A stretch of DNA of 64,000 nt. It comes from Streptomyces klenkii. Its GTDB lineage: Bacteria > Actinomycetota > Actinomycetes > Streptomycetales > Streptomycetaceae. The stretch covers positions 1-64,000 of the forward strand of contig NZ_RBAM01000009.1 of NCBI RefSeq assembly GCF_003626645.1. Reading direction: 5' to 3'. The position numbers and the translations under genes were made by a program. The stretch's first letter is position 1. Each line of letters opens with the position of its first letter. Below, in pieces: positions 32,831 through 41,724 of this stretch. Below the pieces are notes generated by a model. That model was not told the DNA's origin. It worked only from the letters and a program-made list of their open reading frames with translations, and made no database searches.

Positions 32831-33639
32831 CCACGGCCCTCGCCCCGGCGGGGCACGGCCTGCTGGCCGCGGCCCGGGTCGTCGCCGCGGCCGACGGCAG
32901 GGGCGGCACCGCGCTGCCCGTCCTGGACGGCGGAGGCCCGTTCGCGCTGCGGCGCCTGCGCTCCGCGGGGCACGAGGCGCGCGTGTGCCTGGTGGGCGCG
33001 ATGAGCGCGCCGCTCGGCGGCGACGCCCTCGCGCTCTCCGCCGACGTGGGGGACGGCGCCGCGCTGCACTTCTCCACCACGGCCGCGACCATCGCCCTGC
33101 CGGGCCGTACGGGCGCGCCGGCCACGTACGACGTCCGCATCAGGGTCGGCGACGGCGCGGTGCTGCGCTGGCTCCCCGAGCCGCTGATCTCGGCCCGCGG
33201 CGGCGAGCTGCGGATGACCACGGTCGTCGAACTCGCCCCGACCGCCCGGCTGGTGTTCCGGGAGGAGCAGATCCTGGGGCGCGCGGGGGAGCCGCCGGGG
33301 CGGCTGACGGCCCGTCTGACCGTCCGCCGCGACGGGCGCTCGCTCTACGACCAGGAGCTGTCGTACGGGCCGGGCGTGCCCGGCTGGGACGGCGGGGCGG
33401 TCCTGGGCGGCCACCGGGCGGCCGGGCAACTCCTCGTCGTGGACCCGGCCTTCGCGGCGCGCCCGCCCGAGGCTCGTGCCCTGGGGCCGACGGCCGTCGT
33501 TGCCCCGCTGGCCGGGCCGGCCGTCGTCGTGAGCGCGGTCGCGCGGGACGGCCTGGAGCTCAGGACACTGCTCGAAAACGGCCGCTCGGGAGTGGATTTC
33601 GGTATACAACACGATACGGATATTGCGGTACAGCAGTGA
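32827..33639 (+). CDS. ureD: Urease accessory protein UreD (UreH)
   Basis: The 270-residue product has the UreD pattern 'VCLVGAMSAPLGGDALALSADVGDGAALHFSTTAATIALPG', 'GAVLRWLPEPLISARGGELRMTTVVELAPTARLVFREEQILGRAGE' and 'LVVDPAF'. It binds apo-urease and passes nickel from UreG. GTG 32827 overlaps the ureG stop (GTGA). No ureE is present, as is usual in Streptomyces. The last codons are less GC-rich than the rest of the gene. Confidence 0.92.
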
Positions 33640-33800
33640 CGAATGATGCCACTCGTGGCGCGCCATGTTTCGTCATTCTTACGGATTAGTAAAGAACACT
33701 CGTACGACCTGTCCATTATGGGATGGGAGGCGAAAGGATCCCCTTGCAGCATGGCGATCTCCGCCGCTCCGGGCGGCGTATCCAGCAGGGGGATTCCTAC

Positions 33801-35402
33801 GTGAGACACACGTCAATACTCGGCGCGGCCGGCACCCTGGTGACCGGCGCGCTGGTGGCCGGGTTCCTGACCGCCCCGGCCGCCGGCGCGAGCGAGCGCG
33901 TGCCGGGCGGGGCCGCCGAGGCCCGCGGCGCGAAGGTGGCCGCCGATCGCGCGGCCAAGGCGGGTATCAAGTGGCAGGACTGTCCTGCCGCCTGGGGCCT
34001 CGAGAAGCCCATCCAGTGCGGCTACGTCACGGTTCCCGTCGACTACGCCAAGCCCGACGGGCCCACCATCAAGATCGCGGTGGACCGGGCCCGCTCCACC
34101 GGCACCGCGGACGAGCGCCAGGGCGCCCTCCTCTACAACCCCGGCGGCCCCGGCGGCTCCGGCATGAAGTTCCCGCGCCGGATCACCACCAAGGCCCCGC
34201 TGTGGGCCAAGACGGCGAAGGCGTACGACTTCGTGGGCTTCGACCCGCGCGGCGTGGGCCACTCCGCCCCGATCTCCTGCATCGACCCGCAGGAGTTCGT
34301 CGCGGCCCCCAAGGCCGACCCGGTGCCCGACAGCGAGGCCGACAAGCGCGCCCAGCGCAAGCTGGCCCGCCAGTACGCCGACGGCTGCGCCGAGCGCAGC
34401 GGCAAGCTGCTGCCGTACCTCACGACGGCGAACACCGCGCGCGACGTGGACGTCGTCCGGGCCGCCCTCGGCGAGAAGAAGCTCAACTACCTGGGCGTCT
34501 CCTACGGCACCTACCTCGGCGCCGTCTACGGCACGCTCTTCCCGGACCACGTCCGCCGCCTGGTCGTCGACAGCGTCGTCAACCCGGACCGGGACAACAT
34601 CTGGTACCAGGCCAACCTGGAGCAGGACATCGCCTTCGAGTCCCGCTTCAAGGACTGGGAGACGTGGGTCGCCAAGCACGACGACGTCTTCCACCTCGGC
34701 ACCACCCAGGCCAAGGTCCAGAAGAACTGGGAGACGCTGCGGGCGTCCGCCAAGAAGAAGCCCATCGGCGGGGTCGTCGGCCCGGCCGAGCTGATCAGCT
34801 TCTTCCAGGGCGCGGCGTACTACGACACCTCGTGGGTCCCGGTCGCCGAAACCTGGAGCAAGTACGTCGCCGGTGACGAGAAGGCGCTCGTCGAGGCCGC
34901 CGGCCCCGACCTGTCCAACACCGCGGGCAACATCGCCGCGGAGAACAGCAACGCCGTCTACACCGCGGTCGAGTGCGCGGACGCCAAGTGGCCCACCAGC
35001 TGGGCCAAGTGGGACCGCGACAACACCCGCATCCACCGCCAGGCCCCGTTCATGACCTGGTCCAACGCGTGGATGAACCTGCCGTGCGCCACGTGGAAGG
35101 CCCCCCAGGGCAACCCCATCGAGGTCACCACGCACAAGGGTCTCCCGCAGACCCTGATCATCCAGAGCGAGCGTGACGCGGCGACCCCGTACGAGGGCGC
35201 CGTGGAGCTGCACAAGCGCTTCAAGGGCTCCCGCCTGATCACGGAGAAGGACGCCGGCTCGCACGGCGTCACGGGCGAGGCCAACCCCTGTGTCAACGCC
35301 CGCCTCGACGCCTACCTCGTCGACGGCAAGCTCGACGCCCAGGACGTGACGTGCGCCCCGCACGCCACCCCCGAACCGCCGAAGGCCGCCGCGGCGAAGT
35401 AG
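33801..35402 (+). CDS. Secreted tripeptidyl-aminopeptidase-like enzyme (S33, TAP/SlpD type)
   Basis: The 533-residue product starts with a signal peptide (VRHTSILGAAGTLVTGALVAG... to PAAGAS) and is an alpha/beta hydrolase of the Streptomyces Tap/Slp group: 'QGALLYNPGGPGGSGMKF' (oxyanion), 'DFVGFDPRGVGHSAPISC', 'LNYLGVSYGTYLGAVYGTLFPDHVRR' (nucleophile Ser), 'LIIQSERDAATPYEGAV' (Asp) and 'SHGVTGEANPCV' (His). It cuts tripeptides from N-termini of secreted proteins outside the cell. GTG 33801 has AGGGGGA upstream. An SSI-type inhibitor lies 0.5 kb downstream. Confidence 0.9.
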   Translation: MRHTSILGAAGTLVTGALVAGFLTAPAAGASERVPGGAAEARGAKVAADRAAKAGIKWQDCPAAWGLEKPIQCGYVTVPVDYAKPDGPTIKIAVDRARSTGTADERQGALLYNPGGPGGSGMKFPRRITTKAPLWAKTAKAYDFVGFDPRGVGHSAPISCIDPQEFVAAPKADPVPDSEADKRAQRKLARQYADGCAERSGKLLPYLTTANTARDVDVVRAALGEKKLNYLGVSYGTYLGAVYGTLFPDHVRRLVVDSVVNPDRDNIWYQANLEQDIAFESRFKDWETWVAKHDDVFHLGTTQAKVQKNWETLRASAKKKPIGGVVGPAELISFFQGAAYYDTSWVPVAETWSKYVAGDEKALVEAAGPDLSNTAGNIAAENSNAVYTAVECADAKWPTSWAKWDRDNTRIHRQAPFMTWSNAWMNLPCATWKAPQGNPIEVTTHKGLPQTLIIQSERDAATPYEGAVELHKRFKGSRLITEKDAGSHGVTGEANPCVNARLDAYLVDGKLDAQDVTCAPHATPEPPKAAAAK

Positions 35403-35419
35403 CCCCATCGCAGCGCACC

Positions 35420-35453
35420 GTGGCGCCCCGGTCCTCCCGGACCGGGGCGCCAC
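35420..35453. terminator. Perfect 15-bp stem hairpin
   Basis: GTGGCGCCCCGGTCC (35420-35434) pairs fully with GGACCGGGGCGCCAC (35439-35453) around TCCC, 18 bp after the peptidase stop. It is a strong intrinsic-type terminator. Confidence 0.85.
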
Positions 35454-35578
35454 CTGCGTTGTTGCCGCCGTTCAGGGGCCAACGGGAGGGTTTCCGGCTG
35501 GATGACCATTTGATGAGCATTCTGCAAAGCTCGACGGTTCTCGGTGTTTTGGCCGGCCGTCCCTCGTAGCCTGTGCAC

Positions 35579-35779
35579 ATGCCCGTCAACCCGGACCTCA
35601 CCCAGTCGCCCGAGGAGATCAACGACGCGATCCGTGCGTTCCTGGCCGCGCGCCGTGGCCGGATGCTCAGTGGTGAGGAGCGCAGGGCCTACGAGCGGTT
35701 GCGGGCGGAGTGGCTGGTGGCGGTGCGGGCCGGGGCGCGGGCGGCCGTGTCGTCCTCCTCGTGCGCGGGGGCGCAGTAG
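35579..35779 (+). CDS. Small conserved hypothetical protein
   Basis: The 66-residue product reads MPVNPDLTQSPEEINDAIRA then 'FLAARRGRMLSGEERRAYERLRAEWLVAVRAG'. It is charged and helical, with no membrane segment or signal. I recall similar short proteins near peptidase genes in Streptomyces, but no function is known. The codon pattern (GC3) supports it as a gene. It is encoded between the peptidase and the SSI-type inhibitor, all on the plus strand. Confidence 0.65.
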   Translation: MPVNPDLTQSPEEINDAIRAFLAARRGRMLSGEERRAYERLRAEWLVAVRAGARAAVSSSSCAGAQ

Positions 35780-35886
35780 GGTGACTCCTCCCGCGGCCAC
35801 CCGGGCGACCGCGCGGCGCGGCGGCTTGCCGGGCGCGGTCCGCGCGCGATGGCCTTGACCCGGGCACCCCGCTCCAGGAGGCACCG

Positions 35887-36315
35887 ATGTCCCTACCCCG
35901 TACCGCCGTGGCCGCCGCGGCGGCCTCCGCCGCGCTCCTCCTCCTCGCCGCGCCGCAGGCCGCCGCGGACGGCAAGCCGGGCAGGCAGGGCAAGCACGGC
36001 CGCGCCGACGGCACCGACGGCCGGTTCTTCCTCTCCGTCTCCGGCGGGCAGAACACCTGGATCCGCGGGGTGCAGCTCAGCTGCCCGGACGCCGACGGCC
36101 ACCACCCGCACGCCGCGGAGGCGTGCACCACGCTGAACAAGGCGAAAGGCGACCCCGGCCGGGTGACCGGCGCGGAGCACCGGTGCACCCGCCAGTACGA
36201 CCCCGTGACCGCGACCGCCGAGGGCGAGTGGAACGGCCGCCCCGTCGTCTGGCACAAGACCTTCCCCAACGCCTGCGCGCTCGACGGGGCGACCGGCCCC
36301 GTCTTCCGCTTCTGA
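35887..36315 (+). CDS. Subtilisin-inhibitor-like (SSI family) protein
   Basis: The 142-residue product has a signal peptide (MSLPRTAVAAAAASAALLLL...QAAA) and the SSI fold markers: 'GVQLSCPDADGHHPHAAEACTTLNKAKGDPGRV', 'HRCTRQYDPVTATAEGEWNG' and 'WHKTFPNACAL', with the two conserved disulfide pairs. Comparison with SSI (CPMVYDP) puts the reactive bond at Arg-Gln in CTRQYDP, so P1 is Arg and trypsin-like proteases are the likely targets. It acts outside the cell as a tight-binding inhibitor. AGGAGG precedes the ATG. Confidence 0.92.
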   Translation: MSLPRTAVAAAAASAALLLLAAPQAAADGKPGRQGKHGRADGTDGRFFLSVSGGQNTWIRGVQLSCPDADGHHPHAAEACTTLNKAKGDPGRVTGAEHRCTRQYDPVTATAEGEWNGRPVVWHKTFPNACALDGATGPVFRF

Positions 36316-36356
36316 GGCGCTTCTGAGTAGCTTCTGCCGGACAGCTCCGGGCGGCC

Positions 36357-36515
36357 TCACGTCCCCCGGGCGACCAGCGTCCCTATCGTCAGCAGCGACA
36401 GCATCACCCACGCGAACCACAGCCAGCCGTCGCTGCCTATCGTCACCGAATACGCGGTGACCACGACGAGGCCTCCCACCGTCAGAGCCGCCATCGTCTT
36501 CGCCGATCCTGGCAT
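36357..36515 (-). CDS. 52-residue two-helix membrane protein beside the CtaG-like gene
   Basis: The frame from ATG 36515 to TGA 36357 encodes MPGSAKTMAALTVGGLVVVT then 'AYSVTIGSDGWLWFAWVMLSLLTIGTLVARGT': two membrane helices joined by GSDGW. Third-position GC and the neat signal favour a real gene. It lies 136 bp downstream of the CtaG-like gene on the same strand and may belong with it. I know of no function. Confidence 0.65.
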   Translation of the reverse strand: MPGSAKTMAALTVGGLVVVTAYSVTIGSDGWLWFAWVMLSLLTIGTLVARGT

Positions 36516-36651
36516 CCCCGCACCTCCTCACGGCGGCCCGGGAACGCACCCACGCGCAAGGGCCGCGGCCTGGAGTCCATCGTCTCCCGGCCGCGGCCCC
36601 TGCCGCCAGATCTCGTGCGCGCCCCCGCGCGCCTCCGCGTACGCCCGCGCC

Positions 36652-37605
36652 TCACGTCTCCCGCGAGCGCAGCGAGGCGAGGTAGGCGTTGTACGCCTCC
36701 AGCTCCTTGTCGCCGTTGCGGTCCTCGGCGCGGTCCGAGCGCCGGGCCTGCCGCTGCTCGGAGCGGTACCACTGGTAGGCCAGCGCCAGCAGCACCACGA
36801 CCGACGGGATCTCGCTGAACGCCCAGGCGATGCCGCCGCCCGCCTGCTGGTCCTCCAGCGGGTCGATGCCCAGCGAGGCCGGCGGGTGCATGTACGTGCC
36901 GATCATCGGCTCCGACGCCATCATCAGCGCGATGCCGAAGAACGCGTGGAAGGGCATGCCCGCGAACAGCTCCAGCATCCGCATCACATAGCCCGGCCGG
37001 TGCGGGCCCGGGTCCACGCCCATGATCGGCCAGAAGAACACCAGGCCCACGGCGAGGAAGTGCACCATCATCGCGATGTGGCCCGTCCTGGACTCCATCA
37101 GGAAGTCGAAGAGCGGCGTGAAGTACAGCGCGTACAGGCTCGCGATGAACAGCGGGATCGTGAACACCGGGTGCGTGATGACCCGCATGTAGCGGCTGTG
37201 CAGCAGCGAGACCAGCCACTCGCGCGGCCCCCGGCGGCCGCGCCCGGCCGTCGGCAGCGCCCGCAGCGTCAGCGTCACCGGCGCGCCGAGCAGGACCAGG
37301 ATCGGCGAGAGCATGCTGATGACCATGTGCTGCACCATGTGCACGCTAAACATGACCATGCCGTAGTCGTTGAGCTTGGTGCACATCACCAGCCACACGG
37401 TCAGCACACCGAGGACGAACGCGACGGTCCGGCCCACCGGCCAGGAGTCCCCGCGGCGCCGCAGCCGGACCACCGCCCAGCCGTAGAGCGCCAGCGCCAG
37501 CAGACAGCCGATCATGAAGAATGGATCGCCACTGAACTGCAGACCCCGCTCCAGCGTGAACGGCGGCATGTCCATGTGCATCATGCCGTGCCCGCTGTGA
37601 TCCAT
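36652..37605 (-). CDS. Cytochrome c oxidase assembly factor CtaG-like membrane protein
   Basis: The 317-residue product is a multi-pass membrane protein of the caa3_CtaG family. It has a Met/His-rich N-terminus (MDHSGHGMMHMDMPP), 'MFSVHMVQHMVISMLSPILVLLGAPVTL', 'THPVFTIPLFIASLYALYFTPLFD', 'VHFLAVGLVFFWPIMGVDP' and 'FAGMPFHAFFGIALMM'. Family members are needed for copper delivery to cytochrome oxidase. ATG 37605 is chosen for GGGAGAG upstream; an in-frame ATG at 37626 adds seven residues only. The His/Met-rich start fits copper binding. Confidence 0.87.
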   Translation of the reverse strand: MDHSGHGMMHMDMPPFTLERGLQFSGDPFFMIGCLLALALYGWAVVRLRRRGDSWPVGRTVAFVLGVLTVWLVMCTKLNDYGMVMFSVHMVQHMVISMLSPILVLLGAPVTLTLRALPTAGRGRRGPREWLVSLLHSRYMRVITHPVFTIPLFIASLYALYFTPLFDFLMESRTGHIAMMVHFLAVGLVFFWPIMGVDPGPHRPGYVMRMLELFAGMPFHAFFGIALMMASEPMIGTYMHPPASLGIDPLEDQQAGGGIAWAFSEIPSVVVLLALAYQWYRSEQRQARRSDRAEDRNGDKELEAYNAYLASLRSRET

Positions 37606-37649
37606 CCGCTCTCTCCCATTTCGCACCGATGCGCCGGAACCAGAGTAGA

Positions 37650-37683
37650 GGCGCCCCGGGCCGCGTCCGCGGCCGGGGGCGCC
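37650..37683. terminator. 15-bp stem hairpin (one mismatch) downstream of pfkA
   Basis: GGCGCCCCGGGCCGC (37650-37664) pairs with GCGGCCGGGGGCGCC (37669-37683) with one mismatch around GTCC. It is 56 bp beyond the stop of the leftward pfkA and upstream of the CtaG-like gene. Confidence 0.7.
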
Positions 37684-37738
37684 CCGCCGGAGAGCGGGGC
37701 AGAAATGGTCAGAGCGGGGCGGAGTCAGTCAAAGCGGT

Positions 37739-38764
37739 TCAGAGTACGCACTCGACCTCGGTGTACCGCTCCTGCGGCACGGTCTTGAGCCGCTCGACGG
37801 CCTCCGCGAGCGGCACCAGCGTGATGTCCGTGCCCCGCAGGGCCGTCATCATCCCGAACGCCCCGCGGTGCACCGCCTCCACGGCGTGCCAGCCGAACCG
37901 GGTCGCGAGCACGCGGTCGTACGCGGTCGGGGTGCCGCCGCGCTGCACGTGGCCGAGGATCACCGGGCGGGCCTCCTTGCCCAGCCGCCGCTCCAGCTCC
38001 CCGGAGAGCTGCCGGGCCACCCCGGCGAACCGCTCGTGCCCGTAGACGTCCGTGGCGCCGGTCTCGAAGGCCATCGAGCCCTCGCGCGGCTTGGCGCCCT
38101 CGGCGACGACGACGATCGCGAAGCGCTTGCCGGCCTCGAAGCGCCGGCCGACGACCTCGGTGAGCTCGTCGATGTCGAAGGGCCGCTCGGGCACGACGAT
38201 GGCGTGCGCGCCGGCGGCCATGCCCGAGTGCAGGGCGATCCAGCCGGTGTGCCGGCCCATCACCTCGACGATGAGCACGCGCTGGTGCGACTCGGCGGTG
38301 GTCTTCAGCCGGTCCAGGGCCTCGGTGGCCACGCCGACGGCCGTGTCGAAGCCGAACGTGACGTCCGTCGAGGCGATGTCGTTGTCGATGGTCTTGGGCA
38401 CGCCGACGATCGGCAGGCCGGCGTCCGACAGCAGCCGGGCGGCCTTGAGCGTGCCCTCGCCCCCGATGGGGATGACGGCGTCCAGACCGAGGTCGGCCAC
38501 GTGGCCCTTGGCCCGCTCGACGCCGTCCCGCAGCTGTGCGGGCTGGACGCGCGAGGAGCCGAGGATCGTGCCGCCGGTGGCCAGGATGCCGGCCACCGCG
38601 TCCAGGTCGAGCCTGCGGTGGTCGCCTTCGAGGAGGCCCTTCCAGCCGTCGTGGAAGCCGATGACCTCGTCGCCGTGGTCGACGACCGCGCGGTGCACGA
38701 CGGACCTGATGACGGCGTTCAGACCGGGGCAGTCGCCACCGGAGGTGAGTACACCAATGCGCAT
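37739..38764 (-). CDS. pfkA: 6-phosphofructokinase
   Basis: The 341-residue product is a group A phosphofructokinase: 'MRIGVLTSGGDCPGLNAVIR', 'GTILGSSRVQPAQ', 'IPIGGEGTLKAARLL' (a Gly-Gly-Glu-Gly stretch; Gly at the position that favours ATP over PPi), 'VGVPKTIDNDIASTDVTFGFDTA' (catalytic Asp) and 'EVMGRHTGWIAL', 'GHVQRGGTPTAYDR'. It phosphorylates fructose 6-phosphate in glycolysis. Length and start are normal. Several pfkA paralogues are usual in Streptomyces; this cannot be ranked among them here. Confidence 0.95.
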   Translation of the reverse strand: MRIGVLTSGGDCPGLNAVIRSVVHRAVVDHGDEVIGFHDGWKGLLEGDHRRLDLDAVAGILATGGTILGSSRVQPAQLRDGVERAKGHVADLGLDAVIPIGGEGTLKAARLLSDAGLPIVGVPKTIDNDIASTDVTFGFDTAVGVATEALDRLKTTAESHQRVLIVEVMGRHTGWIALHSGMAAGAHAIVVPERPFDIDELTEVVGRRFEAGKRFAIVVVAEGAKPREGSMAFETGATDVYGHERFAGVARQLSGELERRLGKEARPVILGHVQRGGTPTAYDRVLATRFGWHAVEAVHRGAFGMMTALRGTDITLVPLAEAVERLKTVPQERYTEVECVL

Positions 38765-38884
38765 GACAGGGGGAAACCTTCGCAACAGGGCGGGAGACCG
38801 GACCCCGTCGTCCGGTTGCGTCCCCGCCACCCTAACCGCGATGGGTGGCGGGGGACGCGACCGTCCGTCATGCGGGCGGCAGGG

Positions 38885-39613
38885 CTACGCCGACTGGGTC
38901 GCCGCGGCGATCCGCTCGGCGCGCAGCGCCTCGTACCAGCGGTCGTCCACCGGCGGCAGGGCGTTGACGTCCAGCGCCAGCTTGATCAGCATGTCCGAGA
39001 TGTGCGGGTTACGGGCCATCACCGGGCCGTGCATGTACGTACCGAAGACGGTGTCGTTGTACGCGCCCTCGAAGCCGTCGCCCGTGCCGTTGCCGTTGCC
39101 GTAGCGCACGCGGGCGAACGGGCGGGCCGTCGGGCCGAGGTGGGTGATGCCCTGGTGGTTCTCGAAGCCCGTCAGCGGCGGCAGGCCCAGCGGCTCGTCG
39201 ATGTCCGCGAGGACGTCGCCGACGCAGCGCTCGCCCTCGCCACGGGTGCTGATCACGTCGAGCAGGCCGAGGCCCTGCTCGCGCTGGCCCAGGTCGTTGA
39301 TGAACTCGTGGCCCAGGATCTGGTAGCCGGCGCAGACCGAGAAGACGATCGCGCCGTTGGCCACGGCCCGGTTCAGGCCGCCGTCGCGGCGCAGCCGCTC
39401 GGCCGCGAGCCGCTGCGGGCGGTCCTCGCCGCCGCCGATCAGATAGATGTCCCCGGAGGTCGGGATGGGCTGGTCCGACCGGATGTCCACGCGCTGGACG
39501 TCCAGCCGGCGCTGACGCGCGCGCCGCTCCAGGACCAGGACGTTGCCCTGGTCGCCGTAGGTGCTGAGCAGGTCGGGGTAGACCCACACCACACGCAGAC
39601 TGTTCTGGCTCAT
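38885..39613 (-). CDS. gatD: Lipid II isoglutaminyl synthase, glutaminase subunit GatD
   Basis: The 242-residue product is a triad glutamine amidotransferase of the CobB/CobQ-like type: 'YPDLLSTYGDQGNVLVLERRARQR', 'GDIYLIGGGEDRPQ', 'GAIVFSVCAGYQILGHEF' (catalytic Cys), 'GFENHQGITHLG' and 'FGTYMHGPVMARNP' (His). With MurT it amidates D-Glu of lipid II to D-isoglutamine. It starts 29 bp after murT on the same strand. Confidence 0.92.
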   Translation of the reverse strand: MSQNSLRVVWVYPDLLSTYGDQGNVLVLERRARQRRLDVQRVDIRSDQPIPTSGDIYLIGGGEDRPQRLAAERLRRDGGLNRAVANGAIVFSVCAGYQILGHEFINDLGQREQGLGLLDVISTRGEGERCVGDVLADIDEPLGLPPLTGFENHQGITHLGPTARPFARVRYGNGNGTGDGFEGAYNDTVFGTYMHGPVMARNPHISDMLIKLALDVNALPPVDDRWYEALRAERIAAATQSA

Positions 39614-39642
39614 GCTCACAATCCTTCTCAGTCTCGGCGGGG

Positions 39643-40881
39643 TCAGTTGCCGACGCGGCGGCGGACGTCCTGGAACGCCGTGTAGTTGGCGATCAGCTCG
39701 ATCCTGCCGGGCGGAGCCGCCTGCACCGCCTCGTCGACGGTCTCGCAGACCCGGAAGTCCAGGCCCGCGACCTCCAGCCGGACGGCCAGGTCCAGCTTGC
39801 GGTCGCCGATGACGAAGATCGGGTGGCCGGCCAGGCGCGGGTAGTCCACGTCCCACAGCCACGAGGTGTCGGTGCCGTCCGCGCCGCGGGCGTTGACCGC
39901 GAGGACCACCGGCGCCGGCGGCCCGTCGATCAGCGAGAACGTCTCCAGCCAGCCGGCCGGGTTCTTCGCCAGCAGCAGCCGGATGTCGCGGCCGAGGAAC
40001 TGCACCACGTCGAACCGGCCCGCGACCGCCTGCACCTGGTACATCCGCTCCAGCGCGACCTGCGGCGGGACGCCGAAGGTGGCCGCGACGGCCGCGGAGG
40101 TGGTGGCGTTCGCCTTGTTGGCCCGGCCGGGCAGCTGGAGGTGGATCGGCCACGCCGAGCCGTGCGGGTCGAGGACGTAGTCGCCCGACAGCGCCCAGCT
40201 CGGGGTCGGCCGGCGGAAGCCGCACTCGCCGCAGAACCAGTCGTCGCCGGGGCGCTGCATCACGCCGCCGCACGACGGGCAGGACCAGGCGTCGTCCTTC
40301 CACTCCTGGCCGGCCGCCACCCACACCACGTTCGGCGAGGAGGAGGCGGCCCACACGATCAGCGGGTCGTCCGCGTTCGCGATGATCACCGCCTTGGTGC
40401 CGGCCAGGCCCTCACGCCACTTCTCGGCGAGCATGCGCGTCTCCGCGGCCCGGTCGAGCTGGTCGCGCGAGAGGTTCAGCAGCGCTATGGCCTTGGGGGA
40501 GACGTCCCGGGCGACACCCGCCAGGTACTTCTCGTCCACCTCGATCACGCCGTAGCGCGCGTCCGAGCCGCCCGCCAGCGCCGAGGTGATGCCCGCGGGC
40601 ATGTTCGCGCCCAGTGCGTTGGACACCACCGGGCCGCTGGCCCGCAGCGCCTCGGCGATCAGCCGGGTCGTGGTCGTCTTGCCGTTGGTGGCGGACACCA
40701 GGACCACGTCCAGGTGGGTCGCCAGCCGGGCCAGCAGGTCGGGGTCGAGCTTGAGCGCGACCTTGCCGCCGATCACCGATCCGCTGCCGCGGCCCGCGGC
40801 CCGCGACACCGCCGCAGCCGCCTTGCCCGCCGTCACGGCCAGCTTGGCCCGCGGCGACAGTGGCCCCGAGTTGCCTGCCAT
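39643..40881 (-). CDS. murT: Lipid II isoglutaminyl synthase, ligase subunit MurT
   Basis: The 412-residue Mur-ligase homologue has 'VLVSATNGKTTTTRLIAEAL' (ATP-binding), 'VIEVDEKYLAGVARDVSPKAIALLNLSRDQLDR' and a zinc ribbon unique to MurT: 'SCPSCGGVMQ' and 'FCGECGFRRP' (four Cys). The C-terminal DUF1727 domain 'LLAKNPAGWLETF...VLAVNARGADGTDTSWLWDVDYPRL' follows. It activates D-Glu of lipid II for amidation by GatD's ammonia. It is first in the two-gene operon, divergent from def. Confidence 0.95.
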   Translation of the reverse strand: MAGNSGPLSPRAKLAVTAGKAAAAVSRAAGRGSGSVIGGKVALKLDPDLLARLATHLDVVLVSATNGKTTTTRLIAEALRASGPVVSNALGANMPAGITSALAGGSDARYGVIEVDEKYLAGVARDVSPKAIALLNLSRDQLDRAAETRMLAEKWREGLAGTKAVIIANADDPLIVWAASSSPNVVWVAAGQEWKDDAWSCPSCGGVMQRPGDDWFCGECGFRRPTPSWALSGDYVLDPHGSAWPIHLQLPGRANKANATTSAAVAATFGVPPQVALERMYQVQAVAGRFDVVQFLGRDIRLLLAKNPAGWLETFSLIDGPPAPVVLAVNARGADGTDTSWLWDVDYPRLAGHPIFVIGDRKLDLAVRLEVAGLDFRVCETVDEAVQAAPPGRIELIANYTAFQDVRRRVGN

Positions 40882-41058
40882 CGTCCTAGATCCTCCTTGT
40901 TCCGGCGCCGTGCCCGTCCCTGGTCCGCCGGTGGTGGAACGCCCCCTCCGCGCCGAATCGCCAGCCAGGAGGCCCGGTCGGGGATCAGCCTATCGAGATC
41001 CGGCCGCAGGCCCGAACCGGCCGTCCACGTAGCGCGAGGTTGACCGTAGGGTTGGCGC

Positions 41059-41634
41059 ATGCGAAACGGCTCCATCCCCGGCTCTTCCGGACGCGTCCGG
41101 CCCATGCGGCTGCTCGGCGACCCGGGGCTCGGCACCCCCTGCGAGGACGTCACGGACTTCGGCGACGACCTCGCCCGGCTCGTCGAGGACATGTTCGCGA
41201 CCATGTACGCCGCGGAGGGCGTGGGCCTCGCGGCCAACCAGATCGGCGTCCCGCTGCGCGTCTTCGTCTACGACTGCCCGGACGACGAGGACCGCCGCCA
41301 CCTGGGCCACCTGGTCAACCCGCGGCTCGTCGAGGCCGACGGGATCACCGTCCGCGGGCCGGAGGGCTGCCTGTCCGTCCCCGGCATCGAGGCGGGCACG
41401 CCGCGCTACGACCACGCCGTCGTCGAGGGCTTCACCCTGGACGGCTCGCGGGTGCGCGTGGCCGGCACCGGGTTCTTCGCCCGGTGCCTCCAGCACGAGT
41501 GCGACCACCTCGACGGCGGGCTCTACCTCGACCACGTGACGGGGCTGCGCCGCCGCCGTGCGCTGCGGGCCGTACGGCGTGCGCCGTGGGCGGGCCGCAC
41601 GGAGGCGCGGCCGGAGCCGGCCCGTACGGCGTAG
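41059..41634 (+). CDS. def: Peptide deformylase
   Basis: The 191-residue product has the three deformylase motifs: 'GVGLAANQIGVPLRVFVYD', 'GPEGCLSVPGIEAG' (EGCLS, metal Cys) and 'LQHECDHLDGGLYLDHV' (HECDH). It removes the formyl group from nascent proteins using Fe2+ or Zn2+. The N-terminus before 'MRLLGDPGLGTPCEDV' is 15 residues longer than the minimal enzyme; ATG 41104 is an alternative start. The Arg-rich tail is normal for actinobacterial type. Confidence 0.93.
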   Translation: MRNGSIPGSSGRVRPMRLLGDPGLGTPCEDVTDFGDDLARLVEDMFATMYAAEGVGLAANQIGVPLRVFVYDCPDDEDRRHLGHLVNPRLVEADGITVRGPEGCLSVPGIEAGTPRYDHAVVEGFTLDGSRVRVAGTGFFARCLQHECDHLDGGLYLDHVTGLRRRRALRAVRRAPWAGRTEARPEPARTA

Positions 41635-41652
41635 GGCGTACGGGGCGGGCCC

Positions 41653-41724
41653 GGCCGTGGTGCCTTTCCGGAACCCGGCGGTGGTGCCTTTCCGGAAGCC
41701 GGCCGTGGTGCCCTTCTAGAAGCC
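41653..41724. repeat. 24-bp tandem repeat, three units, between convergent genes
   Basis: Units at 41653, 41677 and 41701 share GGCCGTGGTGCCTTTCCGGA with small changes; each has a TTCCGGAA-type centre (TTCTAGAA in the third). The third unit covers the stop codon of the leftward TetR gene (41716-41718). The array fills the gap between def and that gene and may act as a terminator as well. Confidence 0.88.
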
